A stretch of 64,000 nucleotides of DNA from the NCBI GenBank assembly GCA_036346405.1, contig CM070568.1, forward strand, positions 35,684,820-35,748,819, written 5' to 3'. Below are positions 48,701 to 54,041 of the stretch, in pieces. The notes below the pieces were generated by a model, which saw nothing but the letters and a program-made list of their open reading frames with translations, had not been told where the DNA came from and did no database searches. The stretch's first letter is position 1. Each line of letters starts with the position of its first letter. The DNA comes from Phyllostachys edulis. Taxonomy: Eukaryota; Streptophyta; Magnoliopsida; Poales; Poaceae. A program made the position numbers and the translations under genes.

Positions 48701-49587
48701 AAGTGGCGATTGCAGCCCAATAGAATCGATTCCCGAGCTGATGAGTTAATGAAACTGGTAATCATTGTGTAGAATATTGTTATTTTATTAGATTGAACCG
48801 GATCCTTACTTTGAGTCGGTTCATCAGGATTTTTGCTAGAATCGACTAGCCCCACTGTATTGAATCGACCTCAACTATCTGGAAGAATCCTTTGAACCGG
48901 CTTAGATCAAACATTGCGGATGGTCTTAGAGATTATAAAGGACAAGAAATATATAAAGTTCCATACACCAATTAGTTCGCATAAAATCTTAAACTGTTCG
49001 AGAAACATGAGCAATCTACTTGAGATAAGAGGTGGACATGACAGTGATTAACCATGCACCTGCAAGAATTTGCCCGGCGACACCACCACCGCCTCGAAGA
49101 GGTACGCCGCGTCGGCGGCGGTGACGTTCACGGTGGCCCAGCGATTCACCCCGAGGTGGAGGTCGAACACGGGGAGCCTGTAGAGCGCGTCGTAGTTGCC
49201 GTAGTAGAAGCTGCACCTGACGAGGTATTTACTGCCCGGCGAGAGCTGCCGGAGCGTGTAGCAGCTGCGCACGCCGTCGGGGAAGTACCGGACGGTGCGG
49301 TAGCGGGGGTTCATGTCCAGGTTGCTGTACGGCGGGTTGATCTCGGCGTTGGCCCCCGCCCCCGCGTCGACGAAGCCGGCGTCGGGGACGTACCTCAAGC
49401 CGTTGGTGGAGTCGTCGAGGTAGCTCGCGCCCTCGGCGATCCCGCAGTCGATGCTGATAAAACCGAGAGTGTCGAGTTGGCCATGGACGCGAGCGGCTAG
49501 CTCGGATGACATCACGAAGCATAGGAGGAGCAGCGGCAACAGCTGAGGACGAAGAGTTGTTGCTGCAGACGCCATGATTGTATCCAT
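15113..49587 (-). CDS. Malectin-like LRR receptor kinase gene, 12 exons, 29-kb intron 2
   Basis: Plasma-membrane receptor-like serine/threonine kinase of the plant LRR-I (malectin-like) subfamily, which senses extracellular cues and signals by phosphorylation. Exons: 49060-49587, 48350-48539, 18562-19052, 18146-18284, 17945-18016, 17661-17732, 17503-17583, 17045-17208, 16734-16969, 16541-16667, 16012-16080, 15113-15798. The protein has a signal peptide, a malectin-like domain (exons 1-3), three LRRs (exons 4-7), one membrane helix (exon 8) and a kinase with glycine loop, VAVKM lysine, HRD and DFG. Summed exons give 2855 nt, one short of a whole number of codons. The defect is in exon 2; exons 3-12 join perfectly. 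It is either a pseudogene or a gene with consensus errors in exon 2. No rice locus is assigned. Confidence 0.88.
16012..16080 (-). CDS. Receptor kinase exon 11
   Basis: A 69-bp kinase exon with acceptor CCCAG and donor ATG|GTATGT. It encodes EASVATPLSWHRRLMIALDSAHG, joining in phase to LEYLHKS of exon 12. The Trp and the A-L-D-S-A-x-G run are typical of this family. Confidence 0.92.
16541..16667 (-). CDS. Receptor kinase exon 10, GC splice donor
   Basis: A 127-bp kinase exon encoding AQHLSRVHHRNLLSLIGYC to the LEGRLR segment. The reading ends at AGAG followed by GCAAGT, so the intron is of the GC-AG type. The phase matches exon 11 exactly (split Gly codon). No GT donor in this position keeps the frame. 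Confidence 0.9.
16734..16969 (-). CDS. Receptor kinase exon 9 (juxtamembrane and kinase N-lobe)
   Basis: Encodes the juxtamembrane stretch, then FTYKELKLITANF, the glycine loop IGRGGFGPVFLG and the catalytic lysine in VAVKMRSK. Acceptor TTCCAG and donor GAG|GTAGGC. Confidence 0.95.
17045..17208 (-). CDS. Receptor kinase exon 8 (transmembrane helix)
   Basis: Encodes IGNNANLCENG with two cysteines, a short acidic linker, then a hydrophobic helix (ALVIAIVVPIAVTILLFVAA) followed by the stop-transfer RHRRRNK. Acceptor ATGCTAG and donor CAAG|GTAACA. Confidence 0.95.
17503..17583 (-). CDS. Receptor kinase exon 7 (LRR)
   Basis: An 81-bp exon encoding DLSSNKLSGSIPATLREK and the lead into exon 8. Acceptor TATACAG, donor AAG|GTTTGC. 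In phase with both neighbours. Confidence 0.92.
17661..17732 (-). CDS. Receptor kinase exon 6 (LRR)
   Basis: A 72-bp exon, exactly one 24-residue leucine-rich repeat: DLSNNSLSGPIPDFLAQMP and on. Acceptor ATTCCAG, donor CCT|GTAAGT. Confidence 0.94.
17945..18016 (-). CDS. Receptor kinase exon 5 (LRR)
   Basis: A 72-bp single-LRR exon encoding NLSSSVLTGAVDPSFGDL and on. Acceptor CTACAG, donor CTT|GTAAGT. Confidence 0.94.
18146..18284 (-). CDS. Receptor kinase exon 4 (LRR N-terminal cap)
   Basis: A 139-bp exon with the cap signature WKGDPCAPKAFAWDGLNC between the malectin-like domain and the LRRs. Acceptor GAACAG, donor TTT|GTAAGT. Confidence 0.94.
18562..19052 (-). CDS. Receptor kinase exon 3 (malectin-like domain, C-terminal half)
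   Basis: Open for its whole 491 bp: YPYDPYDRLWQPYGDVATW, then TYLLLLYFAEVQ, FDILVDNASW, YTPKYLSAEVV and ILNAFEIYSV, all hallmarks of the second malectin-like half. The acceptor AACAATAG splits an Arg codon that must begin in exon 2, 29.3 kb away. Donor GACG|GTACG. Confidence 0.94.
19461..19643 (+). other. Orphan open frame, possible 3' exon fragment
   Basis: A 60-codon frame without ATG, reading GLKVAADGSIHFLFKTEG to KIIGIRFRKEMDGRGRRPR and a stop, followed by T-rich sequence like a 3' UTR. It lies on the plus strand inside intron 2. Amino-acid composition looks coding, but I do not recognise the family. The rest of 19053-19997 shows nothing else. Confidence 0.25.
19998..22023 (+). repeat. 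5' LTR of intron copia element
   Basis: Starts CGTGGATATC (TG changed to CG; the 3' LTR has TGTGGATATC) and ends CCAACA. It matches 28607-29522 plus 46926-48044. It carries clusters of the motif GGTCAGACCGGCC and its inverse at 20120-20235, 20405-20450 and 21740-21825. Confidence 0.9.
21162..21169 (+). promoter_or_regulatory. TATA box of the copia 5' LTR
   Basis: CCACTATAAAAGGGAATG, conserved at 47249 in the 3' LTR. The sense-strand position two-thirds into the LTR fits a U3/R boundary shortly downstream. Confidence 0.65.
22026..22039 (+). other. Primer binding site of the intron copia element
   Basis: TGGTATCAAAGCCC, two bases after the LTR end. It is a one-mismatch form of the initiator Met tRNA complement TGGTATCAGAGC. 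Confidence 0.85.
22082..24370 (+). pseudogene. Copia gag region, many stops
   Basis: Starts with ATG at 22082 (MEKYFTKPHVFDRLDYAY). It loses frame within 40 codons and has stops at 22488, 22568 and 22623, among others. A CCHC knuckle CYECEELYHIRANC lies at about 22890-22935 and a second, CTYCKKDGHLLKFC, at about 24057-24095. Between them are acidic and Lys-rich blocks with coiled-coil character (23300-23790). The long gap between the knuckles is unlike a short gag and resembles SIRE/Maximus-type elements. Confidence 0.75.
24430..25480 (+). pseudogene. Copia protease remnant and integrase, catalytic residues lost
   Basis: The protease motif reads WFVYSGCSCH; the catalytic Asp of the usual D-S-G is a Tyr. 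The integrase zinc module is seen as WHRRLGHIGFDH and CVPCRHGK, with a TGA at about 24889 between them. The first core Asp is in HMDIVGPAR. The second Asp position reads IRSGNNTEF (Gly for Asp). The Glu is in NEVVERKNR. Two changed active sites plus stops indicate a dead element independent of any sequencing error. Confidence 0.8.
26070..27105 (+). pseudogene. Copia reverse transcriptase, broken
   Basis: Starts near DLSWINVMHEELENF, then VGTCWVFK-type and ATSKGFRLYHIDVKSVFLN motifs, with stops at about 26258 and 26418. The main frame 26424-26921 contains KVLYGLKQ and the catalytic IYVDDIIFSG. It ends shortly after YLTASRPNIHFAVYL; little or no RNase H follows. Confidence 0.85.
27106..28595 (+). 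other. Non-coding stretch between copia pol and 3' LTR
   Basis: About 1.5 kb, AT-rich, without supported ORFs. Where SIRE-type copia elements may carry an extra ORF, nothing recognisable remains here. RNase H was either deleted or has decayed beyond recognition. Confidence 0.6.
28596..28606 (+). other. Polypurine tract of the intron copia element
   Basis: AAGGGGGAGAT directly before the LTR start TGTGGATATC at 28607. Confidence 0.85.
28607..29522 (+). repeat. 3' LTR of intron copia element, first piece
   Basis: Matches the start of the 5' LTR (19998 to about 20862). It is cut by the insertion at 29523; 29518-29522 is TGAAG, the left target duplication. The remainder is at 46926-48044. Confidence 0.9.
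29523..32190. repeat. Gypsy solo LTR, proximal half
   Basis: No genes. AT-rich start, a GC-rich stretch (30000-31300), then AT-rich sequence with a 'cataactaattca' block (about 31591) also seen in the solo LTR at 55140-55155. The right limit is approximate because the inserted DNA has no clear terminus. Confidence 0.6.
32191..32415 (+). other. GC-rich flank left of the Mutator-like element
   Basis: Unlike the LTR around it. It ends ..GAGAGCTAGGGCTAGGGCGG.., a style common in grass 5' UTRs. It may be the 5' side of the DNA segment whose 3' side is 42738-44996, with the Mutator-like element inserted between. This is inference only. Confidence 0.3.
32416..32504 (+). repeat. Left terminal inverted repeat of the MULE
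   Basis: AT-rich, with the core AAATAATCTATTTTTTATTA and the block TATTCCTGCGTTC. Its reverse complement is found at 42652-42737 with a few changes. Confidence 0.85.
32551..32676 (+). promoter_or_regulatory. Four 30-bp-spaced repeats and TATA box of the MULE promoter
   Basis: CGCCGAACCGTTGGGC occurs at 32581, 32611 and 32641 with exact 30-bp spacing. A variant, CGCCCAACCGTTCGGC, sits at 32551, 30 bp earlier. The TATA box TATATAAAC follows at 32669, then a purine-rich leader. The spacing of about three helical turns places all repeats on one DNA face. They could bind a regulator or the transposase. Confidence 0.6.
33440..35932 (+). pseudogene. MULE transposase with SWIM zinc finger, degraded
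   Basis: Catalyses element excision and insertion in the MULE superfamily. Pieces in order: acidic N-terminal segment (33840-34140), FADKTSLQDAIKLWAMSMQR (about 34255-34315), then HNLTSTFIANLMYGEIVEKK with IIVAIEKKFKYKI (34485-34605). Frame-scattered remains follow, including TYCLL and a KVHEGF-like stretch. Last is a SWIM finger, CTCNKPKPLHKPCSHVLGAC, at about 35733-35790, and FVSEYFLKE. The DDE aspartates cannot be located with confidence. The frame changes many times, so no product is expected from this copy as read. Confidence 0.72.
36060..37440 (+). pseudogene. Plant mobile domain (PMD) ORF in the MULE
   Basis: The PMD family includes host proteins MAIN and MAIL1 and transposon-borne relatives; host members act in silencing and genome stability. 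Seen here: ARLIAYARAIADGEAP, WGSAILAATYRGLCDAC and LLLQLWSFERF (about 36200-36375). A clean GT-AG intron at 36482-36554 follows. Then come QFAHVQVTRAYEPFVEQF, RWEPYSPQ and LARAPHGLSS (36555-36700), the standard C-terminal PMD order. After 36700 the frame breaks; 36850-37440 is an uncertain tail. It is downstream of and in line with the transposase. Confidence 0.7.
37441..38380. other. GC-rich stretch after the PMD ORF
   Basis: Overlapping short frames without a recognisable domain. This may be the frame-damaged C-terminus and 3' end of the PMD transcript. Nothing more can be supported. Confidence 0.35.
38381..38510 (+). repeat. Short tandem repeat, about 2.4 units of 54-57 bp
   Basis: GACGCTGAATTTCCTTCAAC recurs at 38381 and 38435, with a decayed third copy at 38492. 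A CCTCTTCGGGCTCGGTA-type block follows each of the first two units. Confidence 0.75.
38630..39125 (+). pseudogene. GRF-type zinc finger protein with C-terminal membrane helix
   Basis: QLVCPRCSDPVNVFTSHTP followed by VFMRCSN and then CRFWREANE gives the CxxC..C..CxFW pattern of plant GRF-type fingers. After a frame change the C-terminus reads NRLKRLDERMERVENMLQKL (coiled coil) and FSFVVFLLLFLVV with a stop at 39125, a membrane anchor. This finger-coil-anchor layout is common in plant GRF proteins. At least one frameshift is present and the start is not clear. Confidence 0.6.
39395..39995 (-). pseudogene. GRF-type finger and coiled-coil ORF, two exons
   Basis: ATG at 39995 (MADAQGPVQPGSPKPD). 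Exon 1 ends at 39784 with donor GGG|GTAAAT; exon 2 begins at 39721 after TTGTAGCAG. The finger is split across the intron: GRRFFRCPYS in exon 1 (in a shifted frame) and NCNFTRWIDP in exon 2. A coiled coil follows (FDLEAQMDDLKEQNDDLRQQ). A Cys-rich tail CCCANPSCICAC ends near 39480. It is transcribed away from the GRF gene at 40659. Confidence 0.6.
40120..40279. repeat. Five tandem 31-35 bp units between divergent ORFs
   Basis: Units start at 40120, 40151, 40183, 40218 and 40249. Each follows GA[CT]AAGAC..GGGGCAG.TTTGCG.AGT. The array lies between the minus-strand ORF (ATG 39995) and the plus-strand ORF (ATG 40659). TATAAAATG boxes on the minus strand sit at its left edge (about 40080 and 40119-40127). 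A short telomere-like TTTAGGG run follows at about 40282-40302. Confidence 0.75.
40319..40545. repeat. Second tandem array, 25-87 bp spacing
   Basis: TGACAACACTCTGCCTCGCCAGCTTT-type units start near 40319, 40383, 40470 and 40507, with GCAAAG..AAGACGTGA inserts. The GCAAAG cores look like the inverse of GCTTTGC in the preceding array. It lies directly upstream of the TATA box at 40599. Confidence 0.6.
40599..40606 (+). promoter_or_regulatory. TATA box of the plus-strand GRF ORF
   Basis: CTTATAAAAGGGGG, 60 bp before ATG 40659, followed by a C/A-rich leader (ACACAACACTACACAATAG) typical of a plant 5' UTR. Confidence 0.6.
40659..41745 (+). pseudogene. GRF-type zinc finger ORF, spliced, with internal tandem repeats
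   Basis: ATG at 40659 opens MESSANFYTRML, then Lys/Gln-rich sequence with two stops, then CVCGELAEIIQSTHPDTAAR and YYTCGHYL. A GT-AG intron (about 40880-40962) leads to RCHFFLWIDDSEMYDKAF, completing a GRF-like finger. The remaining C-terminus runs through a 194-bp tandem repeat and ends in DKGKGKAGDEFNAELARKGK with a stop at about 41745. The expansion probably happened after the ORF stopped being selected, since repeat copies 1 and 2 break the frame. Confidence 0.6.
41141..41722 (+). repeat. 194-bp tandem repeat, three copies
   Basis: G[CT]GTAATCCGTAT occurs at 41141, 41335 and 41529, an exact 194-bp period. Each unit contains GACGTGAGTTATGAAGAATT and TTACATCATGGAATCGC-type blocks. The copies differ at scattered sites, several at CG. 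The third copy runs into unique sequence at about 41690-41722. Confidence 0.88.
41746..42651. other. 3' flank and right subterminal region of the MULE
   Basis: No gene. AT-rich to 42480. The segment at 42500-42640 then has CGGTTGGGCGGCGA and related blocks that echo the subterminal repeats at 32551-32658, consistent with a MULE end. Confidence 0.5.
42652..42737 (-). repeat. Right terminal inverted repeat of the MULE
   Basis: Reverse complement of 32416-32504, with matching AAATAATCTATTTTTATTAG and TATTCTGCGTTC blocks. Confidence 0.85.
42738..43638. other. Repeat-rich GC segment and foldback-like block
   Basis: The phrase GGTCGCCACCTCCGCTTC..GTCACCACCTCC appears at about 42757, 43084, 43562 and 43609. 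A distinct AT-rich insert at about 43180-43515 carries ACCGAAATTTCGGT at its left side and GACCGAAATTTCGTCC near its right, suggesting a small foldback-type element. No gene is supported here. Confidence 0.4.
43639..44610 (+). pseudogene. Acireductone dioxygenase (ARD) gene fragment with introns
   Basis: ARD acts in the methionine salvage cycle, oxidising acireductone with a bound metal. Exons seen: 43639-43738 (KLPNYEAKLKNFFEEHL, then IRYCLEGSG), 43866-43962 (YFDVRDQNDQWIRIAVKKGG, then EMYHRFTLE), 44367-44437 (AMRLFVGEPVWTPYNRPHDH) and 44550-44610 (KEYVDRIINRGG, ending EAR and a stop). All have GT-AG borders. Metal-ligand motifs HEEHL-like and YHRF are partly visible. The N-terminal about 90 residues are absent, and there is a deletion with frameshift after KKGG. 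It is a DNA-level copy, not a retrocopy, because introns are kept. Confidence 0.85.
44611..44996 (+). other. 3' flank carried with the ARD fragment
   Basis: Reads like the ARD 3' UTR (T-rich, no frame) and then unrelated GC-rich sequence. No gene is supported. Confidence 0.4.
44997..45339. mobile_element. MITE-like element, 343 bp
   Basis: Imperfect terminal inverted repeats GGACTTGTTTGGTTGG and GGGCTTGTTTGCTTTC (reverse complement of the right end), flanked by CTA on both sides (44994-44996 and 45340-45342). The 3-bp duplication and G-rich start recall Tourist/PIF-Harbinger elements, but the usual TWA target is not met, so the superfamily is open. No coding capacity. Confidence 0.65.
45340..45640. 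other. Right edge of the inserted segment
   Basis: GC-rich sequence to about 45500 (duplicating CACTTGCGCGCCCACC-type sequence seen left of the MITE), then AT-rich sequence that may already be LTR. No gene and no clear boundary. Confidence 0.35.
45641..46920. repeat. Gypsy solo LTR, distal half
   Basis: Includes a direct repeat of about 90 bp (45805-45860 versus 45880-45930, each with GAACGATAGCCTGCCAT) and the GTACAAACTCTGTAGAG and GGTCATAGACATCG blocks shared with 320-390 and 56650-56710. It ends at ACTCCACA before TGAAG. Confidence 0.6.
46926..48044 (+). repeat. 3' LTR of intron copia element, second piece
   Basis: Continues the LTR cut at 29522 (the first shared bases are AGAGCC, as at 20864). 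It has a conserved TATA box CTATAAAAGG at 47249 and ends CCAACA at 48044. The direct flank GGCTG is the right target duplication. Confidence 0.9.
48350..48539 (-). CDS. Receptor kinase exon 2, frame disturbed
   Basis: Acceptor ATTTTACAG, then VCLVNKGMGTPFISGLDLRTL, the conserved middle of the malectin-like domain. After ANMYP the expected frame is lost by one base (about 48470), shifts again at about 48440 and is over-corrected at about 48385. The last codons KNYKLF and the donor CAG|GTGAGT are good and join in phase to exon 3. The net change is minus one. The deviations are at or beside CCGAG and CTCTG contexts. Confidence 0.8.
49060..49587 (-). CDS. Receptor kinase exon 1 (signal peptide and malectin-like start)
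   Basis: ATG at 49587; an alternative ATG lies 4 codons later. The signal peptide LRPQLLPLLLLCFVMSSELA is followed by GFISIDCGIAEGASYLDD, YTLRQLSPGSKYLVRCSFYY and PVFDLHLGVNRW, the standard N-terminal malectin-like half. Exactly 176 codons; donor TTGCAG|GTGCAT. The antisense 148-codon frame here is a shadow. Confidence 0.95.
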
Positions 49588-49718
49588 GCTGTTGCTCTCT
49601 GTCTCCTCTCCCCTTTACTCGTCAAGGACTCAAGGTTGGTTTCAGGGGTTGAGTTTATCTCACGAGGTGTGGAGCAGAAATCATAGTGTGGCCTCTGATA
49701 ATGAGTTCTTGACCGAAG

Positions 49719-50303
49719 TGTTGGAATTTTTCCTCTCCCATGTGACCCGCCTGGCTCGTAGCAGGGTCTTTTCCGTCCTTGTCTTCTCTCATGCAGCCTC
49801 TTGGAAGCAATACGCAAAGGACAAGCACAAAAGCAAACCTTTCTTCTAGGCTTCACTTAATGTGACTTATCTGGAATTCTTTGCTTTGTCCGTGACCTTT
49901 GATGGTCCCTGTTCTTTCCAATGGAACCGACTGCTCTCTGGACCCTCCGGTGCTTCGGCTCTCTGGTCTTTGGACCTCACGTGATGCTGCTCCAGCGTTA
50001 CTCTGATACACCAGCGCTCCGCTCGGTACTTTCCGCTGGAAATAAAGACGCTGCGAACAAAACGATGTCTTCTCTTCTCGGGAGCACACTGCTCCTCTTT
50101 TTTTTGTATTTTATTTCTTACTCCTCATCGTTACACAATTATTGGCCAGAGCACTTGTTTATATAGCCTAACATCCTGACTAGTTGATAGACAACTACGA
50201 AACAGACTCGGCCAGCGAAATAGAAACGGGCTCAAAACCAGAAAGAGACTCAAACTCATCCAAACTTAGAAACTAAAAATACCAAAACAAGATTAATCTA
50301 ATA
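49719..50303 (-). repeat. 3' LTR of the deleted copia element
   Basis: 585 bp, TGTTGGAATT..TTAATCTAATA, paired with 57805-58390. The left flank CGAAG (49714-49718) is the target duplication. Confidence 0.93.
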
Positions 50304-50686
50304 ATCACCCTCTTAATCTTGTTTCTTCATCTTGATTACGCTGATCTGAACTTCTAAGCCTTCCTCTTTTTTTACCTACACTCTTGTGTGTCGTTCCTTC
50401 CAGTGCCGATACCGCCCTACCGTCTGCGCTTGTTCCTTCCTGAGCTATGTACAAACCAATGCTTGCCGCGTATCGCATCTAGACTGAACTCGTCCTTCCT
50501 TGCACGCCCGCCTGGGCTGAAGCACCTGCTCCCACGACCGCCTCAGTTTCATCATTACCTGAGTCTCCCACTCTTCTCTCTTGGATCAAGTCTGTCCACT
50601 TCCCCACGTACATCTTAGCTGAGGCTACACCGCCTCTTCCTCCTACGTCAACTTTGTGTACGCCGCGCCCTTCAAGCGCATGGGAC
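50304..50686. other. Residual internal sequence of the deleted copia element
   Basis: The polypurine tract AAGAGGGTGAT (minus strand) borders the 3' LTR at 50304-50315. The rest has no recognisable pol domain; it may be the linker between integrase and RT left by the deletion, but I cannot show this. Confidence 0.4.
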
Positions 50687-52010
50687 TCACCGCCCCCTGT
50701 CGCGTCTTGCTACGCACCGTTTGGACCTCTCAAGGCTCCGCCTGTTGCACCTCCTGCGCCAACTGCGTGCCACTCCTGGGTCCCGCCATGTCCTTGGCCG
50801 ATATCTGAGTTTCACCTCTGGCTCCTCCAGACTGTCTTTCACACAAACTGATTTACAAGTTTTGAGGGAAATTTTGTACAACCGGTTTGGGGATCTTTTC
50901 ACCTTCATCAACAGATCTTTGTTCTTGTCGTAGACACGCAAAAACTCATCCTGCAGCTCCACCCTGCACCCCCGTTCTGCCAACTGCCCGAGACTGAGTA
51001 TATTGTTGCACAAACTTGGTATAAAGTAAATATCAGGCATCATCTTTTGATCACCGTTCTTGCATCGCAACAACATTGAACCTTTGCCTTTTATCTGTAC
51101 CGTGGAGCCGTCGCCAAACGTGACTTTGCCTGTAATCTTCTCGTCGAGCTCATGGAACATGGAGCAATCTCCCGTCATGTGATTGCTTGCTCCATTGTCC
51201 AAGTACCACTCATCAGTATGATCGTGATTTCCTCCCTCCATGCATAGTTTAGGAACTACTTTCTCCTCGTTCAACATCACCATGACCGGCGCCTTGTTGA
51301 CACATGAAGAGAGAAATAGGGCAGGCTCGTCTTCTGCACTAGCTTGGGTGAGGTTTACCTCCTCGTTCTTCTTCTTGTTTCGGCAATCCGATGCGTAATG
51401 CCCGTACTTGTCGCAGTTGAAGCACTTTATGTGGCTTCTGCACTCCGACGCGTAGTGACCAAACTTGTCACATTTAAAACACTTGATATGTGACTTGTCT
51501 TGTGATCTGTCATCATCGTCTTGCCTAGCCCAATCTCCACGTTCTCCTCTGTCGCCTCGGCTATTGTTCTGCCAATTTCCCTTCTTGACATTTCCACCAG
51601 ATTTCTTGCGCTGTGTAGACATTTCCTCCCATTGAGAACGAGTTAGCATCAAGTGCTCACTTTCTTTCGGATCACCAAAAGCAATCTGCATCCTCTCGTC
51701 GTAAGCCTTGTAGCGTCCAACGAGGTCCTCAACGGTGAGCGTAGTCAGGTCGACGCATTGTTCGATCGACGTCATGAGTTGAAGATACCATGCGAGTCCG
51801 CGTCTTGCAGAAGCGACGCATACACGAGATATTTCCGGCACCTTCTCCCCGAGACTTCTCATGCCGCTCACCACCCCAGAAAGCTTCTCGGTAAAGTCTT
51901 CAACTGACTCACCTTCATGCATCTGCAGATTCTCAAAACTCTTTTGGAGTGTCTGCAGGTTTGCTTCTCGGACGTGATCATGGCCTTGATACAGGATCTT
52001 GATGGTATCT
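50687..52010 (-). pseudogene. Copia gag (C-terminal part) and protease, truncated
   Basis: From the solo-LTR boundary the frame reads through DTIKILYQGHDHVREANLQ into a long open frame: gag core, two CCHC knuckles CFKCDKFGHYASEC and CFNCDKYGHYASDC, then the protease motif WYLDNGASNHMTGD (Asn in place of the usual Ser/Thr after the catalytic Asp, a variant also seen in other plant copia elements). The pre-integrase domain begins (LYKISLKTCKSVC) and is cut off near 50860. The frame then continues in unrelated Arg-rich residues to 50687. Open for over 400 codons, so this part is well kept. Confidence 0.88.
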
Positions 52011-52599
52011 GTAACATCCCAAATGTATAAATGGGTGTGTGTTTCAAATGTAAGAAAATGTGTAGAAATTAAAACTTTTTCTCACATCTTGAAACTCTTG
52101 AACTCTCCTACAATTCTTGTCAAGAGTGGTGGAATTCAAAAACACAAAGCTCCTGTTGACTAAAGTCAAACCCTTATTCAACTTGTCACAAATCCTATGC
52201 CAAACTTTGGGAAATATTTTTCCTTGGTTCTAGGGATGATAGGTGACCCCTCTGAATTATTTCATAATTTTTAGAAATTATTTGATAATTTTTGGAGGCA
52301 AGTCAAACCCTAGAACAGCCTTGATGAATTTCTTGAGAACAATACAGTGCATAAAAACCTCTGAAAATTTTATGCAAGGTTAATACTGGAGTGAGGAAGC
52401 TCCAGTTAAAATTTTAAAATTTTTGGAGTTAGTTTGCTACCTCTAAAAATTCCTTCAACCTCAGCCTTCAAATTTAAATTCAAATCTGGCACTATTCCTT
52501 AGGCCCGAGCCGCTTTCCAAGTGGGTCGAACCCAACTGCGCGGCCAGCTCACCCGTGCTCCTCCTCCCGCGCGAGGTCGTGCCTGTTGGATCAAAATCA

Positions 52600-53770
52600 A
52601 CGGCCACGACTTCCGCCACAGACCTCCCACCTCCCAGCTCACCCGAGCCCTCCCCCGCGCGAGGTCGTGTCCGTTGGATCCGCATCCAACAACCACGACC
52701 TCCCCTATCCTCTCATCGCCGTCAGATGGAGATCTCGCAGCCAGGACCTCCCCCTCCCTTTCTAGTGTCTTGCCTATCGGCCCAGACCTCCCGCACCTCA
52801 GCCCGTCGCCGTCAGATCAAGATCTCACGGCCACGACCTCCCCTCTCATCTCGTTACCGTCAGATCAAGATCTCACGGCCACGACCTCCTTTGCGTCGTG
52901 CGCACCAGCCACAACCTCCCCTCATTTTTGTGCTCCGTTGGATTGAGATCCAACCGCCACGACCTCCCACCATCGTTGTGCGCTGTTGGATCAAGATCCA
53001 CTAGCCACGACCTCCCTTCCTTGTCGTGCGCACCAGCCAGACCTCCCACCTCTTTGTTGTGCACCGTTGGATCAAGATCCAACAGCCATGACCTCCTACC
53101 TCTGTTCGTTGCCGTTGGATCAAAATCCAACAGCCACGACCTCCCCACCTCTTTTCCGCGTCGTGCGCAACCGCCACGACCTCCTACCCCTGTTCGTCGC
53201 CGTTGGATTGAGATCCAACCGCCACGACCTCCCATCACTGTGGTGTGCCCTTGGATTGAAATCCAATGGCCACGACCCCCATTTGCGTCGTGCGCAACGC
53301 CCATGACCTCCCTCCTCTGTTCAGCGCCTTTGGATGTAAATCCAACGGTCCTGACCTCCTTCTCTATTGTGCGCCTTTGGATTAAAATCCGGTGACCACG
53401 ACCTCCTTTGTGTCGCGCGCCAAAGCCCACGACCTCCCAAGATGTTGTGCGCCCTTGGATGTAAATCCAATGGCCACGACCTCCCTTCTATGTTGTGCGT
53501 CGTTGGATTAAAATCCAACAGCCACGACCTCCCATCCCTTGTCAGTGTCGCGCGCATCGGTTAAGACCTCCCCCATCGGTTCCGCGCCATTGGATGCAGA
53601 TCCAATGGCCGCGACCTCCTATCCCCTTACCGCGAGCGACCTCCCCTTTTCGTTTCGCAACCGTGCGATGGAAATCTAATGGCTGCGACCTCCCCAATCT
53701 AGATCTTTGGTCGCGACCTCCCCGTTCTTTTCAGACCACCCCGAATCTGATCGGAGGGTCATGACCTCCC
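52600..53770. repeat. Minisatellite of about 48-bp units with internal palindrome
   Basis: CCACGACCTCCC or close variants recur some 27 times, most often 48 bp apart and otherwise about 30-40 bp (for example 52909, 52957, 53005; 53085, 53133, 53173, 53221, 53269). Many units hold GTTGGATCAAGATCCAAC, an inverted repeat able to form a hairpin. Long frames on both strands are a by-product of the repeat and are not genes. Confidence 0.88.
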
Positions 53771-54034
53771 CCTCTCTTATCCAACGGCCGCTATCTATCG
53801 CCTATTCTTCTCCTTCCTCGGTCGCGCAAGGCGCCATGGCGAGGAGGAGGGCGATCTTCGTCACCTTCCAACGGCTATTTTGTTTGCCAAGATTAAATCT
53901 TTGGTCACCTTCCGCCCCTAGATCTTGCTCAGGCCTGCCCCCATCACCTCCACGTCCTTGTGGCGCCATGGACCGAGCCATGGGCTAAGCTCACCATGGA
54001 GCTTAACCATAGCTCATGGTCTCTACCCTCCGAC

Positions 54035-54041
54035 TATAAAG
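54035..54041 (+). promoter_or_regulatory. Candidate TATA box in the solo LTR
   Basis: CGACTATAAAGGGTCCCCCA, in the right setting for a U3/R border of a plus-oriented LTR. No start site can be shown. Confidence 0.4.

Noticed and set aside
49054..49500. 148-codon plus-strand frame
   Set aside because: It is antisense to receptor kinase exon 1, whose minus-strand product has a clear signal peptide and malectin-like motifs.
48350..49587. A separate truncated receptor gene, independent of 15113-19052
   Set aside because: Exon order, phase of the split Arg codon, domain continuity (first half here, second half there) and the absence of overlap make one interrupted gene the simpler reading.
52521..53430. 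Frames of 100-185 codons on both strands
   Set aside because: They run through the minisatellite; the repeat unit lacks stops in several frames, so the frames are by-products.
52600..53770. CRISPR-like array of repeats and spacers
   Set aside because: This is plant nuclear DNA. The units are degenerate, the spacing is irregular and the 'spacers' are related to each other; it is a minisatellite in an LTR.
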